NCBI GenBank assembly: GCA_963784195.1
Contig: CAWARA010000014.1
Span: forward strand, 1 to 46,454
Source: CAVQAH01 sp963784195
GTDB lineage: Bacteria; Acidobacteriota; Vicinamibacteria; Vicinamibacterales; 2-12-FULL-66-21
DNA: 46,454 nucleotides
Reading direction: 5' to 3'
The stretch's first letter is position 1; each line of letters begins with the position of its first letter. Positions 28,045 through 37,700 of this stretch are shown here, piece after piece. Both the position numbers and the translations under genes were made by a program. The notes under the pieces were generated by a model, which was not told the DNA's origin, searched no databases, and saw nothing but the letters and a program-made list of their open reading frames with translations.

Positions 28045-29285
28045 ATGCGCCGCCTGCTTCTCCGGTTCGTGATCTTTCTGGTGCCACCGGTATTGGCGCT
28101 GGCGCTTCCGGCCTGGGTGCTGCACACGTCCGGCGAGCTCGAACCGGACGAAGTGTTCCTGCAGATGCGACGCGAGTCCCGCCCGTTTCTGTTCGGCCCG
28201 GCGTACTCGGACTCGATGGGCCATCTGAAGCTGAAGGCCGTCCAGGATCGAGGCTCCCGAGGTTGTCGCGCTCGGTTCGTCACGGGTCGCGATCTTCCGG
28301 CAGGATTTTTTCGCGGCGCGGTTCTTCAACGCGGGCAGCGGCTGGTATCACCAATTCGACGATCTTCTGGCCTACCTCCGCCGCATTCCCGCCGGCCGCG
28401 AGCCCAAGCTGCTCATCGTCGGACTCGATCAGAAGTTCTTCAACACGCGCTGGACCAGCCGTATCGCCAATCCTTTCGACCCTCCTGCCAATGCGCACGC
28501 ACGAGCGGCTCGGGTGGCCCATGGTGCGGGCGCACTGGCCCGACGTATATAAGGACTACTTCGCAGGGAAATTCAGCATCGCGGATCTGACGCGCACGCA
28601 TTCGGATGGAGTGCAGCGTGTCGGGCTCCAGGCCATCGCCCACAACAGTGGGCACCACGAGGACGGCGGCTTCACCTGGGACTGGTGGGAGTCGCACGCC
28701 GGAGACCTCCGTAAAATCGCCAATGACGATGATGTATACGTCTACGGCAGCGGCGTCTCACCCGAAACAATCTCTGAGCTCGAAACGTTTCTCAGTGAGT
28801 GCCAGCGGCGCGGTATTTACGTGGCTGGCTTCTTGCCGCCATTCTCGCCACCCGTGTATCACGCGCTCGAGCAGGATCGACGCCACTACGGATACATGTT
28901 CGAACTCGCCGACCGTCTCAGCCCACTGTTCAAGCGGTTCGGGTTTTCGTTCGCTGACTTCACCAATCCAGCCCGGTGCGAAATACAACGGGACGGCTTC
29001 TACGACGGACAGCACGCCTCGACACCCGGCTATCGGCGCCTCTGGACGTGCTGGACCGAAGCCGACAATCGCCTGAAGTTGTTTTCGTCGGCAGACTTGA
29101 CGGCGCGTCGTCAGTCGAGTGAACGATCTCGGAGCGCCAGGCTCAATCACTCCGTCCGCAGCGCCTTGATTGGCGAGATCCCGGCAGCGCGCGCGGCGGG
29201 AATGACCGCAGCGAAGAACGCGCAGGCGGCGAGCGACAGCGCGCCCACGCCGAGCGCCACCGGATCCCAGAACTTCACGTTGTAG
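28045..29285 (+). pseudogene. SGNH-hydrolase-like membrane-anchored protein (DltD/AlgX-like partner), at least two frameshifts
   Basis: A likely extracytoplasmic acyl-transfer partner of the MBOAT protein. It begins MRRLLLRFVIFLVPPVLALA (membrane anchor). After a shift near 28250 it shows the SGNH block I VVALGSSRVAIFRQDFFA (Ser codon 28277) and LLIVGLDQKFFNTRW. After a second shift near 28495 it continues ERLGWPMVRAHWPDVYKDYF. Near the end is a block-V-like DGQHASTPGY (Asp 29004, His 29013), so the Ser-Asp-His set is complete. The last frame runs to 29285, 139 bases into the convergent permease gene. The real end is probably near 29100, with a further indel. Function by analogy with DltD or alginate acetylation proteins. 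Confidence 0.65.
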
Positions 29286-31705
29286 AGTTGCGCCGACAGC
29301 AGCTGCCCGGCGCCGACGGCCAGTGGCAGACCGAGCACGAGGCCGATCATCACGCGGCGGAACGCGCCGTTCAACACCATTCCGACGACTTTCCCGCGAT
29401 CGGCGCCGAGCGCCATCCGGATCCCGATCTCGTTCGTGCGCTGCGCGACGCTGTAGGCCGTCACGCCGTAGAGGCCGATGGCGGCGAGGGCGAGCGCGAC
29501 GACGCCGAACAGGCCGGCGAGGCTCGCGACGGCGCGTTGCTGATCGAACGTTCGGTCCACCTGCTGCGACATGCTCCTCACGCTCGTCACGGTCAGGTTT
29601 GGATCGACTTCGGCAAGCGCCCGCTTGAGCAGCGGTTCGACCGTGCCGGGCGGCATGTCCGTGACCAGCATCAGCCCGCGCATGAAGTGTGACGAGGCCT
29701 CGACACGCTTCATCATCGGGTTGGCGTAGTCGACAGTCTGTGCGAGCGGCACGAAGAACATCGGGCGCGCAGGCCGATCGAGCGCGAACCCCGCGAACTT
29801 CGCATCGCGCACGATGCCGACGATGCGGAAGGTATTGACGTTCTCTGGAAGGTTGAGGCCGAAGTGCTGATCGAGCGGGTCCTCGTCGCTCTTGAAGAAG
29901 CGGCGGACGAACGCTTCGTTGACCACCGCGACGAGCGCCGAGGTCTCGTTGTCGGCGCTGGTAAAGTAGCGCCCGCGCACGAGCCTGACGCCGAAGTTCT
30001 GCAAGTAGTTCGCGCTGACGCGATCCCACGACGCGCCGGACTGTTCCCCAGGTTTCGGTGCCGGGTGGCCGGCAACCAGTACCCCCTCGCCCCAGTTGTC
30101 AGTGAGCGGATTGTAGAGCGCGAGTCCCGAACCCTGAACGCCCGGCAGGCGATTCATCCGGTCTTCGACGTCGCGATAGAGCGCTGAGAGCTTCTCGGGT
30201 GTGTATGACGCCGGCGGCCGGTTCAAGGCCACCACGACGCGCCGATCGATTTCGAAACCGAAGTCCTGGCCTTCCAGATTCCCGAGGCTGCGCGCCAGCA
30301 TCGTCGATCCGGCGACGAGCACGACCGAGATCGTCGCCTGGACGACGAGCAGCGCCTTGCGCGTGAACGAGGAGTGATCGCCGGTGCTGCGGCCGGCGCC
30401 GCGGAGCGCGTCGATTGGATCGGTACGCGTCGCAAACCATGCTGGTGCCGCGCCGAAGACGAGGCCGGTCACGAACGCCAACGCGAAGGCGAACGCCAGG
30501 ACCATCGGCGCGGGACGCGTCTCGATCGGCATGAAGGCCGCTCCCGCAAACGCGAGGGCGATGAGCAGGCGCGCCGTGCCGATCGCGACGCAAAGCCCGG
30601 CGATCCCGCCGAGCACCGCGAGCAGGATGCTCTCGACGAGCGCCTGCGTGACGATCTGCCGCCGCGATGCGCCGAGCGCAAGCCTCACCGCGGTCTGCCC
30701 GCGTCGCGCCACGGCACGCGCCAGCAGCAGGTTCGCCACATTGGCACACGCGATCAGGAGCACCAGCCCGCACACGCCGAGCAGAATCTGCAGGCTGCGT
30801 CCGTACTGCTCTCGCATGATGCCGACACCGGCGCCAGCCGGCACGACCGCCATGACCTGGTTCGGCAACGCCTGGATGATGGCCGGCATCCAGTTCGCCG
30901 GGTATCCGGAGTCGTGCTGAATCCACTGATGGAGAATGCCGGTCAGCCGCGGCCCCATGCCGTCGATCGATGCGCCCGGCCGCAGCCTGCCGATGACGCG
31001 CAGCCAGGCGGACACCGGCTGCCGCAGGATCGACGTGTCACCATTGATCACGGGCTCCTGCTGCAGCGGAATCCACAAATCCGGCGGATCGCCGCGAAGC
31101 GTTTCGCCGAAAAATCCCGGCGGCGTCACACCGACGACGGTGAACGGACTGCCTTCGACGTAGAGCGTCGCTCCGACGACCGCAGGGTCACCGCCGTAAG
31201 TGCCCTGCCAGATGTGATGGCTCAGCACGACCACGGGTTGCGACGCCGGCGTGTCGTCGGCGGCGTTGAACACCCGGCCCCCGAACGCGCCGACGCCAAG
31301 CGTCGAGAAGTAGTTGCCGGTAACGAACTGGGAGCGGACCGGCCTCGCCGTCGTGTCGCCATCCTGGCGTCTCACGCTCAGGCGCATGCCGCCGGCCTGG
31401 AACGCCGTCACTTCTTCGAACTCCGGCATCTCCGCCTTCAGGCGCTCGAACAACGGGAACGAGACCATCCCCCAGCGATCCTGCGGACCGCCTTGCACGC
31501 AGCATGCGTCGCCATCGCCGACGCGGTAGAGGCGTGCGGGATCGCTGACCGGCAGCGAGCGCAGCATCACCGCGTGGATGAGCGTGAAGATGGCCGTGGT
31601 GCCGCCGATGCCGAGTGCCAGCGTCAGTACTGCGGTGGCTGTGAAGATCCGTGCGACCCAGAACTGCCGCAACGCGTAGCGGAATTCGCCGATGAGTGTG
31701 CCCAA
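29147..31705 (-). CDS. ADOP-family FtsX/MacB-like permease, intact
   Basis: Complete 852-residue permease. N-terminal membrane helix (ATAVLTLALGIGGTTAIFTL); MacB periplasmic core (QFVTGNYFSTLGVGAFGGR, VVVLSHHIWQGTYGGDP, PFTVVGVTPPGFFGE); first FtsX block (ANVANLLLARAVARRGQTAV, then RLALGASRRQIVTQAL); a second core domain (RLVRGRYFTSADNETSALVA); and a second FtsX block (TNEIGIRMALGADRGKVVGM) to the terminal SPIKALRTE. The start is TTG, with AGGGGA five bases upstream. No ATPase gene is adjacent, as is usual for this acidobacterial family, whose substrates are unknown. Its C-terminus is duplicated at 23322-23535. Confidence 0.9.
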   Translation of the reverse strand: MGTLIGEFRYALRQFWVARIFTATAVLTLALGIGGTTAIFTLIHAVMLRSLPVSDPARLYRVGDGDACCVQGGPQDRWGMVSFPLFERLKAEMPEFEEVTAFQAGGMRLSVRRQDGDTTARPVRSQFVTGNYFSTLGVGAFGGRVFNAADDTPASQPVVVLSHHIWQGTYGGDPAVVGATLYVEGSPFTVVGVTPPGFFGETLRGDPPDLWIPLQQEPVINGDTSILRQPVSAWLRVIGRLRPGASIDGMGPRLTGILHQWIQHDSGYPANWMPAIIQALPNQVMAVVPAGAGVGIMREQYGRSLQILLGVCGLVLLIACANVANLLLARAVARRGQTAVRLALGASRRQIVTQALVESILLAVLGGIAGLCVAIGTARLLIALAFAGAAFMPIETRPAPMVLAFAFALAFVTGLVFGAAPAWFATRTDPIDALRGAGRSTGDHSSFTRKALLVVQATISVVLVAGSTMLARSLGNLEGQDFGFEIDRRVVVALNRPPASYTPEKLSALYRDVEDRMNRLPGVQGSGLALYNPLTDNWGEGVLVAGHPAPKPGEQSGASWDRVSANYLQNFGVRLVRGRYFTSADNETSALVAVVNEAFVRRFFKSDEDPLDQHFGLNLPENVNTFRIVGIVRDAKFAGFALDRPARPMFFVPLAQTVDYANPMMKRVEASSHFMRGLMLVTDMPPGTVEPLLKRALAEVDPNLTVTSVRSMSQQVDRTFDQQRAVASLAGLFGVVALALAAIGLYGVTAYSVAQRTNEIGIRMALGADRGKVVGMVLNGAFRRVMIGLVLGLPLAVGAGQLLSAQLYNVKFWDPVALGVGALSLAACAFFAAVIPAARAAGISPIKALRTE

Positions 31706-31796
31706 CGTCGTCCCCTGCTGAGTTTCTTACCAGTCCGTCGTCCTGTCTTAGACGGCGGGCAGGGGCGAATCGTTGCAAACGGGACCCGTCACACCA

Positions 31797-31905
31797 AGCA
31801 CGTCGCACGTGAGCACGTGAGCACGTTCAGCACGTCCGCACGTCCGCACATCAGCACGTCACGCACGTCCGCACGTCACGCACGTCACGCACGTCAGCAC
31901 GCACG
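31797..31905. repeat. Degenerate CACGT-based tandem repeats
   Basis: About a dozen short units of 7-10 nt built around GCACGT (GCACGTGA, GCACGTCC, GCACGTCAC) fill the gap between the permease promoter and the DinB gene. GCACGTGA contains the palindrome CACGTG. No coding potential. Confidence 0.75.
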
Positions 31906-31908
31906 GCA

Positions 31909-32433
31909 TCAGGTCTCGCGCCGCGCGGGCCGAGCTTCCTGCATTCGCTTGTTCCATTGCCAGAGCCCGCCGGTAATGTCATTCGGGAGTCGATGGCCGA
32001 GCTGACGCGCGAGCATGACGATTTGGCCTCGGTGATGGCCCTCATGTGCGACGAAGTACGTCAGGACGTGCGGGACGTCCAGAGGCAGGTTGCGCCAGAC
32101 GTAGGCCTTCGATGGAGGCACATGGCCTCCTGCAGCGATGCCGAGCTCGAGCAGCGCTTCAATCCCTTTACTGCTCCGCTTGAGGGCGGCAAGCAATTCA
32201 TGCCGCGTGACCTTGCGGCGGTCGACAGATGCGGGGATCACGATCCCGTGTTCCTGGCCGAGAGTCTTGAGCCAGGTGCAACGCGCGTTGTGCAGATGCC
32301 CGCCGATCATCCGGACCGTGCGCCGCGGAGCTCCGGGAATCTGGGCGTCCCAGAGGGCAGCTGGCAGGTGCTCCACGAGGTAGGCAGTAACCCGGCTGTT
32401 GGTCCGCCAGGCCGTCAGAAGTGCGTCACGCAT
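31909..32433 (-). CDS. DinB/YfiT-family putative metal-dependent protein
   Basis: A 174-residue four-helix-bundle protein of the DinB superfamily. The likely metal-binding His residues are visible: GGHLHNARCTWLKTL (His46 or His48) and YFVAHEGHHRGQIVM (His130, His133/134), followed by the conserved region ARQLGHRLP. Members include thiol-dependent transferases and hydrolases of small molecules and damage-inducible proteins of unknown role; the reaction here cannot be assigned. The ATG at 32433 gives a standard N-terminus (LLTAWRTNSRVTAYLVEHL). It is monocistronic, downstream of the SulP gene on the same strand with a 165-base gap. Confidence 0.85.
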   Translation of the reverse strand: MRDALLTAWRTNSRVTAYLVEHLPAALWDAQIPGAPRRTVRMIGGHLHNARCTWLKTLGQEHGIVIPASVDRRKVTRHELLAALKRSSKGIEALLELGIAAGGHVPPSKAYVWRNLPLDVPHVLTYFVAHEGHHRGQIVMLARQLGHRLPNDITGGLWQWNKRMQEARPARRET

Positions 32434-32598
32434 GCGTATCAGCCGCGGCCGCTCATGATCGCACCAGCCGTCGCCGGCTGCAAACGCGCCCTATTGATGA
32501 CGTAGCGCCATCAGCAGGTCGGTTCGCACCGCGCACCGGGGCGACCGCGCTGAGCCGCCAGGGCATGGCCTTCCCTGTTCCGCGAGCGCAGCCTGACT

Positions 32599-34296
32599 CT
32601 AGCGAGGCTGCAAGAGGGCATGTTCGACGGCGATCGGTCCCTCGCGCAGCGTTCGGGCATGTTCCAGGGCCGCTTCGACCGACGGCAGCAGGTTCTTCGT
32701 GCCTATGTGGTCATGAAACTCGGCCCGTTCCATCATGCGCGCCGGTTGATCGCGCATGCCACAGAGCAGCAGCGATCGTCCGCTCGCGTGCAGAACGTCG
32801 GCGAAGTGCTCGATGGCATGGAGACCGGTCGCATCGATAGCGGTCATGTTACGCAGGCGAAGGATGACCACCCTGGGCAGGCTGTCGACCTCACGCTCGA
32901 GATCGAGCAGCTTGTCGGTGCTGCCGAACAGGAACGGCCCGTGGATCCGGAAGATCGCCACGTTGTCGGGAACCTCATGCAGCTGCAGACTGTGCGCGCG
33001 TCCCTGACGGATGTAGTCGGCCGTCACGCGAGCGACGGTCGTGGTGCTCGTCACACGCCGGATATAGAGCAGCGCCGCGAGGATCATGCCGGCTTCGACA
33101 GCCACCGTGAGATCGGCAAGCACGGTCAGCGCGAAGGTGATGCTCCACACCGCCGCCTCCGCCGGCCCAAGCTTGATCACTTCCGGGATCTCGCGCCACT
33201 CGCCCATGTCGTACGCAACGATCAGGAGGATGCCCGCGAGCATCGCGAGCGGAATATGACGTGCGAGCTGCGCTCCGAACAGCAGTACCAGAAGCAGCGT
33301 GATCGCATGGGTCATTCCGGCCACGGGGGTTCGCGCACCAGAACGGATGTTCGTCGCGGTGCGCGCGATGGCGCCGGTGGCCGGGAGGCCGCCAAAGAGC
33401 GGCGACAAGACGTTCGCGACACCCTGGGCCGTCAGCTCCATATTGGGATCGTGGCGATCCCCCGACATACGGTCGGCGACCACCGCTGAGAGCAGCGACT
33501 CGATGGCCCCGAGCATGGCAACGGTCAAGGCCGGCGACAGGAGCGTGAGGATGAGGTCGGGTCGAAACGCTGGCACGTGCAATGCGGGCAGGCCCGCGGG
33601 GACACCACCGAACCGGCTCCCAATCGTTTCCGTGCTCAGCCCCGCGATGAAGACTGCCGCGGATCCAACCAGCAACACGATGATGCTGCCGGGAATTCTC
33701 CTGGACGCGCGACGCAACACGAGAATGGCTGCGACGGTCGTCAGCCCGATCAGCGTCGCCGTGCCCGACACGGTTCCGGCATGGGCGATGAGCATCTTGA
33801 GCCGGCCGATGAACTCACCTGGAAGCTCCGGCGTCTGCAACCCGAACAGATCCCTGATTTGCGTGCTGGCAATCAGCACGCCGATGCCATTGGTGAATCC
33901 AATGACGACCGGCCGCGGGATGTACTTCACGGCCGTGCCGAGGCCGGTGATGCCGAGAAGGACCAGGATCACGCCCGCCATCAGCGTGCACATGAAGAGC
34001 CCTTCGAGGCCGTACTGGGCGACGATGCCCGACACCACGACGACGAAGGCGCCGGTCGGGCCGCCAATCTGGACGCGCGAGCCGCCAAGGGCGGAAATCG
34101 TGAACCCGGCGATGACCGCGCAGTAGATGCCGTTCTGCGGCGGTACGCCGGAGGCAATCGCGAAGGCCATCGCGAGGGGCAGCGCCACGAGGCCGACGGT
34201 CACGCCGGCGATCAGGTCGCTCGCCAGGGTGCTGGCGGAGTACCCCTCCCTGAGGCATTGAATGAGCTTCGGCGCGGGCAGTGCAGGGAGAGCCAT
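32599..34296 (-). CDS. SulP-family anion transporter with C-terminal STAS domain
   Basis: Inner-membrane transporter of 565 residues for sulfate, bicarbonate or a related anion. The SulP signature is clear: LIAGVTVGLVALPLAMAFAI followed by SGVPPQNGIYCAVIAGF, then GSRVQIGGPTGAFVVVV, ANVLSPLFGGLPATGAIART and TNIRSGARTPVAGMTHAI. A cytoplasmic STAS domain (about 440-550, NVAIFRIHGPFLFGSTDKL, NMTAIDATGLHAIEHFADVL) ends the protein. The start ATG has AGGA seven bases upstream. It is transcribed divergently from the ArsR-type gene across a 72-base gap, so the regulator probably controls it. Confidence 0.93.
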   Translation of the reverse strand: MALPALPAPKLIQCLREGYSASTLASDLIAGVTVGLVALPLAMAFAIASGVPPQNGIYCAVIAGFTISALGGSRVQIGGPTGAFVVVVSGIVAQYGLEGLFMCTLMAGVILVLLGITGLGTAVKYIPRPVVIGFTNGIGVLIASTQIRDLFGLQTPELPGEFIGRLKMLIAHAGTVSGTATLIGLTTVAAILVLRRASRRIPGSIIVLLVGSAAVFIAGLSTETIGSRFGGVPAGLPALHVPAFRPDLILTLLSPALTVAMLGAIESLLSAVVADRMSGDRHDPNMELTAQGVANVLSPLFGGLPATGAIARTATNIRSGARTPVAGMTHAITLLLVLLFGAQLARHIPLAMLAGILLIVAYDMGEWREIPEVIKLGPAEAAVWSITFALTVLADLTVAVEAGMILAALLYIRRVTSTTTVARVTADYIRQGRAHSLQLHEVPDNVAIFRIHGPFLFGSTDKLLDLEREVDSLPRVVILRLRNMTAIDATGLHAIEHFADVLHASGRSLLLCGMRDQPARMMERAEFHDHIGTKNLLPSVEAALEHARTLREGPIAVEHALLQPR

Positions 34297-34351
34297 GCGT
34301 GTCCTGAGAGGTTCCGCCCGGGTGAAGGGCGGGACACGAATGACATTATAT

Positions 34352-34357
34352 TATAAT
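34352..34357 (+). promoter_or_regulatory. Consensus -10 box of the arsR-like gene
   Basis: TATAAT, a perfect -10 hexamer, lies 12 bases before the ATG at 34369 in an otherwise GC-rich region. GGGACA at 34331-34336 is a weak -35 candidate. A start point about 7-12 bases further on would make the transcript leaderless, in keeping with the absence of a Shine-Dalgarno sequence before the ATG. Confidence 0.55.
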
Positions 34358-34369
34358 ATTTGAATATTA
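34354..34369. promoter_or_regulatory. 16-bp inverted repeat, probable ArsR operator
   Basis: TAATATTTGAATATTA: perfect 7-bp half-sites with a 2-base spacer, overlapping the -10 box and ending on the first base of the regulator's ATG. The position fits autorepression, and the short divergent gap fits control of sulP. AT-rich dyads of this kind are typical binding sites of ArsR/BigR-type winged-helix repressors. Confidence 0.7.
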
Positions 34370-34743
34370 TGACGTCTGCTGAGCCGGCGGCTGTGGGCGA
34401 GCTCCAAGCGTTCAAGGCGGCGTTCTTCAAGGCGCTCGCCCATCCCGTGCGCATCCGGATTCTCGAGCTGCTCGCCCAGGGGGAGCTGAACGTTCAGGAG
34501 CTCCAGGAAGCGCTCGGACTCGAACAACCGGTCGTGTCGCAACACCTGAGCGTGCTGCGGACCAGCAACATCGTGATTGGCAGGAAATCGGGCGCCAGCG
34601 TCCGGTATTCCGTTCGCGATCCCCTCGTCGCCGACCTGCTCGCCGTGGCGCGGCAGATCTTCAACAATCAGCTCACAGGAACCCAGGACCTTCTCCGGCA
34701 ACTCCGTCGAGAGCGCGGAAATCGCCGCCGCTCGTCAGGCTGA
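34369..34743 (+). CDS. ArsR-family winged-helix transcriptional regulator
   Basis: Dimeric repressor of 124 residues from ATG 34369; TTG at 34360 would add three residues but lies inside the operator. The wHTH is clear: KALAHPVRIRILELLAQGEL, NVQELQEALGLEQPVVSQHL (recognition helix) and the wing NIVIGRKSGASVRYSV. There is no Cys at all, so thiol or metal sensing through Cys, as in ArsR, SmtB or BigR/SqrR, is excluded; the signal is unknown. It is divergent from sulP with a shared operator, so sulfate- or anion-related control is the likely role. The stop lies 17 bases from the convergent Asp-box gene. Confidence 0.9.
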   Translation: MTSAEPAAVGELQAFKAAFFKALAHPVRIRILELLAQGELNVQELQEALGLEQPVVSQHLSVLRTSNIVIGRKSGASVRYSVRDPLVADLLAVARQIFNNQLTGTQDLLRQLRRERGNRRRSSG

Positions 34744-34759
34744 CCTCGGTCGGACCCAA

Positions 34760-37700
34760 TCAACGCAGCGAGTTCCAGCGGGTCTTCAACGCTGCGAGGG
34801 TCTTCTGCAGCTCGGTGACGGCCGCCAGCGCCTGTGGCGTCGGCGCAGCATCGGCGCCCTGCAGCAGTGTCAACATGAACAGGAACTTCTGCTGCAGCCC
34901 GACGATCGTCTCCTGCTCGGCCGGCACCGCAGTGATGCTGCCGTAGAGGACGTCCTGCACGCCCGGCTCACCGTTGCCGCGCAACGCCTGCAGCTTTGCA
35001 CGATCGCCGGCCGTCCTGGCGTCGATCGCCTCGCGAATCTCCTGCGCCTCGTGATAACCGCGGTAGCAGGCGAGCGAGACGTCGCTCTGACGCCGGAGAC
35101 CTTCCGGCGCGATGCTCACGCGCGGATCGAGACGCACCTCGAGCGTGCGCTGCTGTGCCGCACCATCCACGGTCAGGCGAACCGTATACGAACCAGGGTG
35201 AACGAGCGGTCCGACGGGTCCACTCGGCGTCTTCTGGTGGACGGCCGCGATGGCATGCGTGCGCCGCGCTCCGCGCGGCGGCGCATAGCGCAGGTCCCAC
35301 ACGAACCGGTGATGCCCCGCGGTCGTCTGCAGCGGCTGGTGCGGGCGGATCCAGTACGTCGGGTACGGAAGCGTCGTCGGATCGATGCGCTCCGGTTCGT
35401 CCGCGCTCGAGTAGCGGCGAATGACCTCCCCGTCCGCCCCCACGATCTCCAGCGTGAGGTTCTTGACGTCCCGCGGCAGGTGGTAGTCGAGGATCGCACC
35501 GTCGGGCGGATTCTCCCCCGTCGGTTCCTCCGGCGGTAAGGGCGTATCCGCAAACATGTTCGACCGCACGCGCGTGGCCTGCGCCGGCGTGAAGAGGAAC
35601 GCCCCGCTCGCGCGCACCGCGTCGGCGATCTGACGCAATGGCGCGATGCTGTCGAGGATCCAGATCGCCCGTCCGTGAGTCCCCACGACCAGGTCGTCAT
35701 CCTTGATCACCAGGTCACGGACGGACGACGGCGGCATGTTCATCCGCAGCAACTGCCATCGCGCGCCATCGTCTGCCGAGAACACCACTTCGCGCTCGGT
35801 GCCCGCAAACAACAGTCCCCGCTGTTTCGGATCTTCACGCACGACGTTGACCGGCCCGACGGGATTGATGCCGTTGACGATGCGCGTCCAGGTTCGGCCG
35901 CCATCGTGGGTGCGATAGATGTGCGGACGCATGTCGTCGCGGCGGATCGCATTGATCGCGATGTACGCGGTGTTCGTGTCGAAATGGCCGGCGTCGATCT
36001 GCGACACCTTGTCCCAGGCGCGCAGCTCCGGCGGCGTCACGTTCGTCCACGTCTTTCCGCCATCCCGCGTCACGTGCACGAGCCCATCGTCTGTTCCGGC
36101 CCAGATGACATTGACATCGCGTGGTGAGGGGCTCACCGCGTAGATGACCCCGCGCCGCGGCATCGTCTTCATCTCGGGCGTGCGATAGATGCCGACGCTC
36201 TCGGGCACGTCCGGCTGCTCGCGCGAAAGGTCCGGGCTGATGATCTCCCAGCTGTGGCCGCCAGTGGTCGTTTTCCAGAGGACGTTCGTCGCGAAGATCA
36301 ACGTCTTCGGATCCGCTGGGTGGAAGAGCAACGGCATCGTACGGAGGATGCGGTACTTGCCCGAGCGCAGCGCCTCCGGCGCAACGTTCTGTGCCTGCCC
36401 GGTCCTCCGGTCGAACCGCATCACGCGGCCGCCGTAGATGATGTTCGCGTCCTGCGGGTCAGGCGCAATGTATGCGTACTCGTCGGCGCCGACGCCAATC
36501 CAGTCGCGGAAGGAGATCTGGCCGCCGTTTCCGCGGCTGGCGATGCCGATCGCGCCGCTCTCCTGCTGGCCACCGTAGACCCAGTAGGGAAACTGGTTGT
36601 CGGTCGTGACGTGATACATCTGCGCGGTCGGCTGGTTGTACCAGGAGCTCCACGTGCGTCCGCCGTTGACCGTGACGACGGCGCCCTGGTCCGCCGTGAA
36701 GAGCATGATGTCGGGCTGGAGCGGATTGATCCAGATGCGCTGGTAGTCGTCACCGCCCGGCGCACCCTTGATGGAAGTCCACGTCTTGCCGCCGTCATCC
36801 GATCGATATGCAGCGATGTTGCCGACGAAGACGACGTCGGCGTTCGCCGGGTGCACGCGCACGTCGAGCCCCAGGCGCGAGTCCTTGCTCACCAGCGCCC
36901 AGCTCTCACCGCCGTCATTCGATCGGTAGAACCCCTCGGCGCCACGCCCTTGTCCCATCACCGCCGCATAGAGCCGATTCGGATCATTGACGCCGATTCC
37001 CAGGCAGATGCGGCCGGCGCCGTCGGCACCACTGGGCAAGCCACCCTTGAGCTGCCGCCAGGTCGTTCCGCCGTCCGTCGATTTGTAGAGGCCGCTATTC
37101 GGCCCGAAGAAGCTCGCGTTTTCCCAGGGACCCTCGCTGTGCTCCCACATCGAGCCGTAGACCACATTCGGGTTCTTCGGATCGAGCTCCACCTGGACCC
37201 CGCCTGTGTTCTCGTTGACGAACAGGACTTTCTCCCACGTCGCGCCACCGTTGGTCGTGCGGAAGATGCCACGCTCGGCGTTGGCTCCGTACGGATGGCC
37301 GAGGCCGGCGACGAACACGATGTCCGGGTTGGTGGGATGGACAACGAGGCGCCCGACCTGCTGCACGTCGCCGAGGCCAACGTGCTTCCAGGACTTGCCG
37401 CCGTCTATCGACTTGAAGATGCCGTCGCCAACCCCGAGATCCGGCCGATGCAGCCCTTCGCCGGTTCCTACATAAATGATGTCGGGGTTCGACCACGAAA
37501 CACCGATGTCGCCAATCGATCCCGTCGGCGCGCTGTCGAAGATCGGACGCCACGTGCGTCCGTAGTCGTCGGTCTTCCACACGCCGCCGGTATGGACGCC
37601 CATGAAGAACACCGAGGGCTGCGTGGGAATGCCGACGCCGGCCACCGTGCGGCTGGCCCGGAAGGGGCCGATCAGGCGATAGCGAAGCTCCTGGTATGCG

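Noticed and set aside
30374..32005. 543-residue plus-strand open frame
   Set aside because: Antisense to the intact ADOP permease; low-complexity composition typical of shadow frames.
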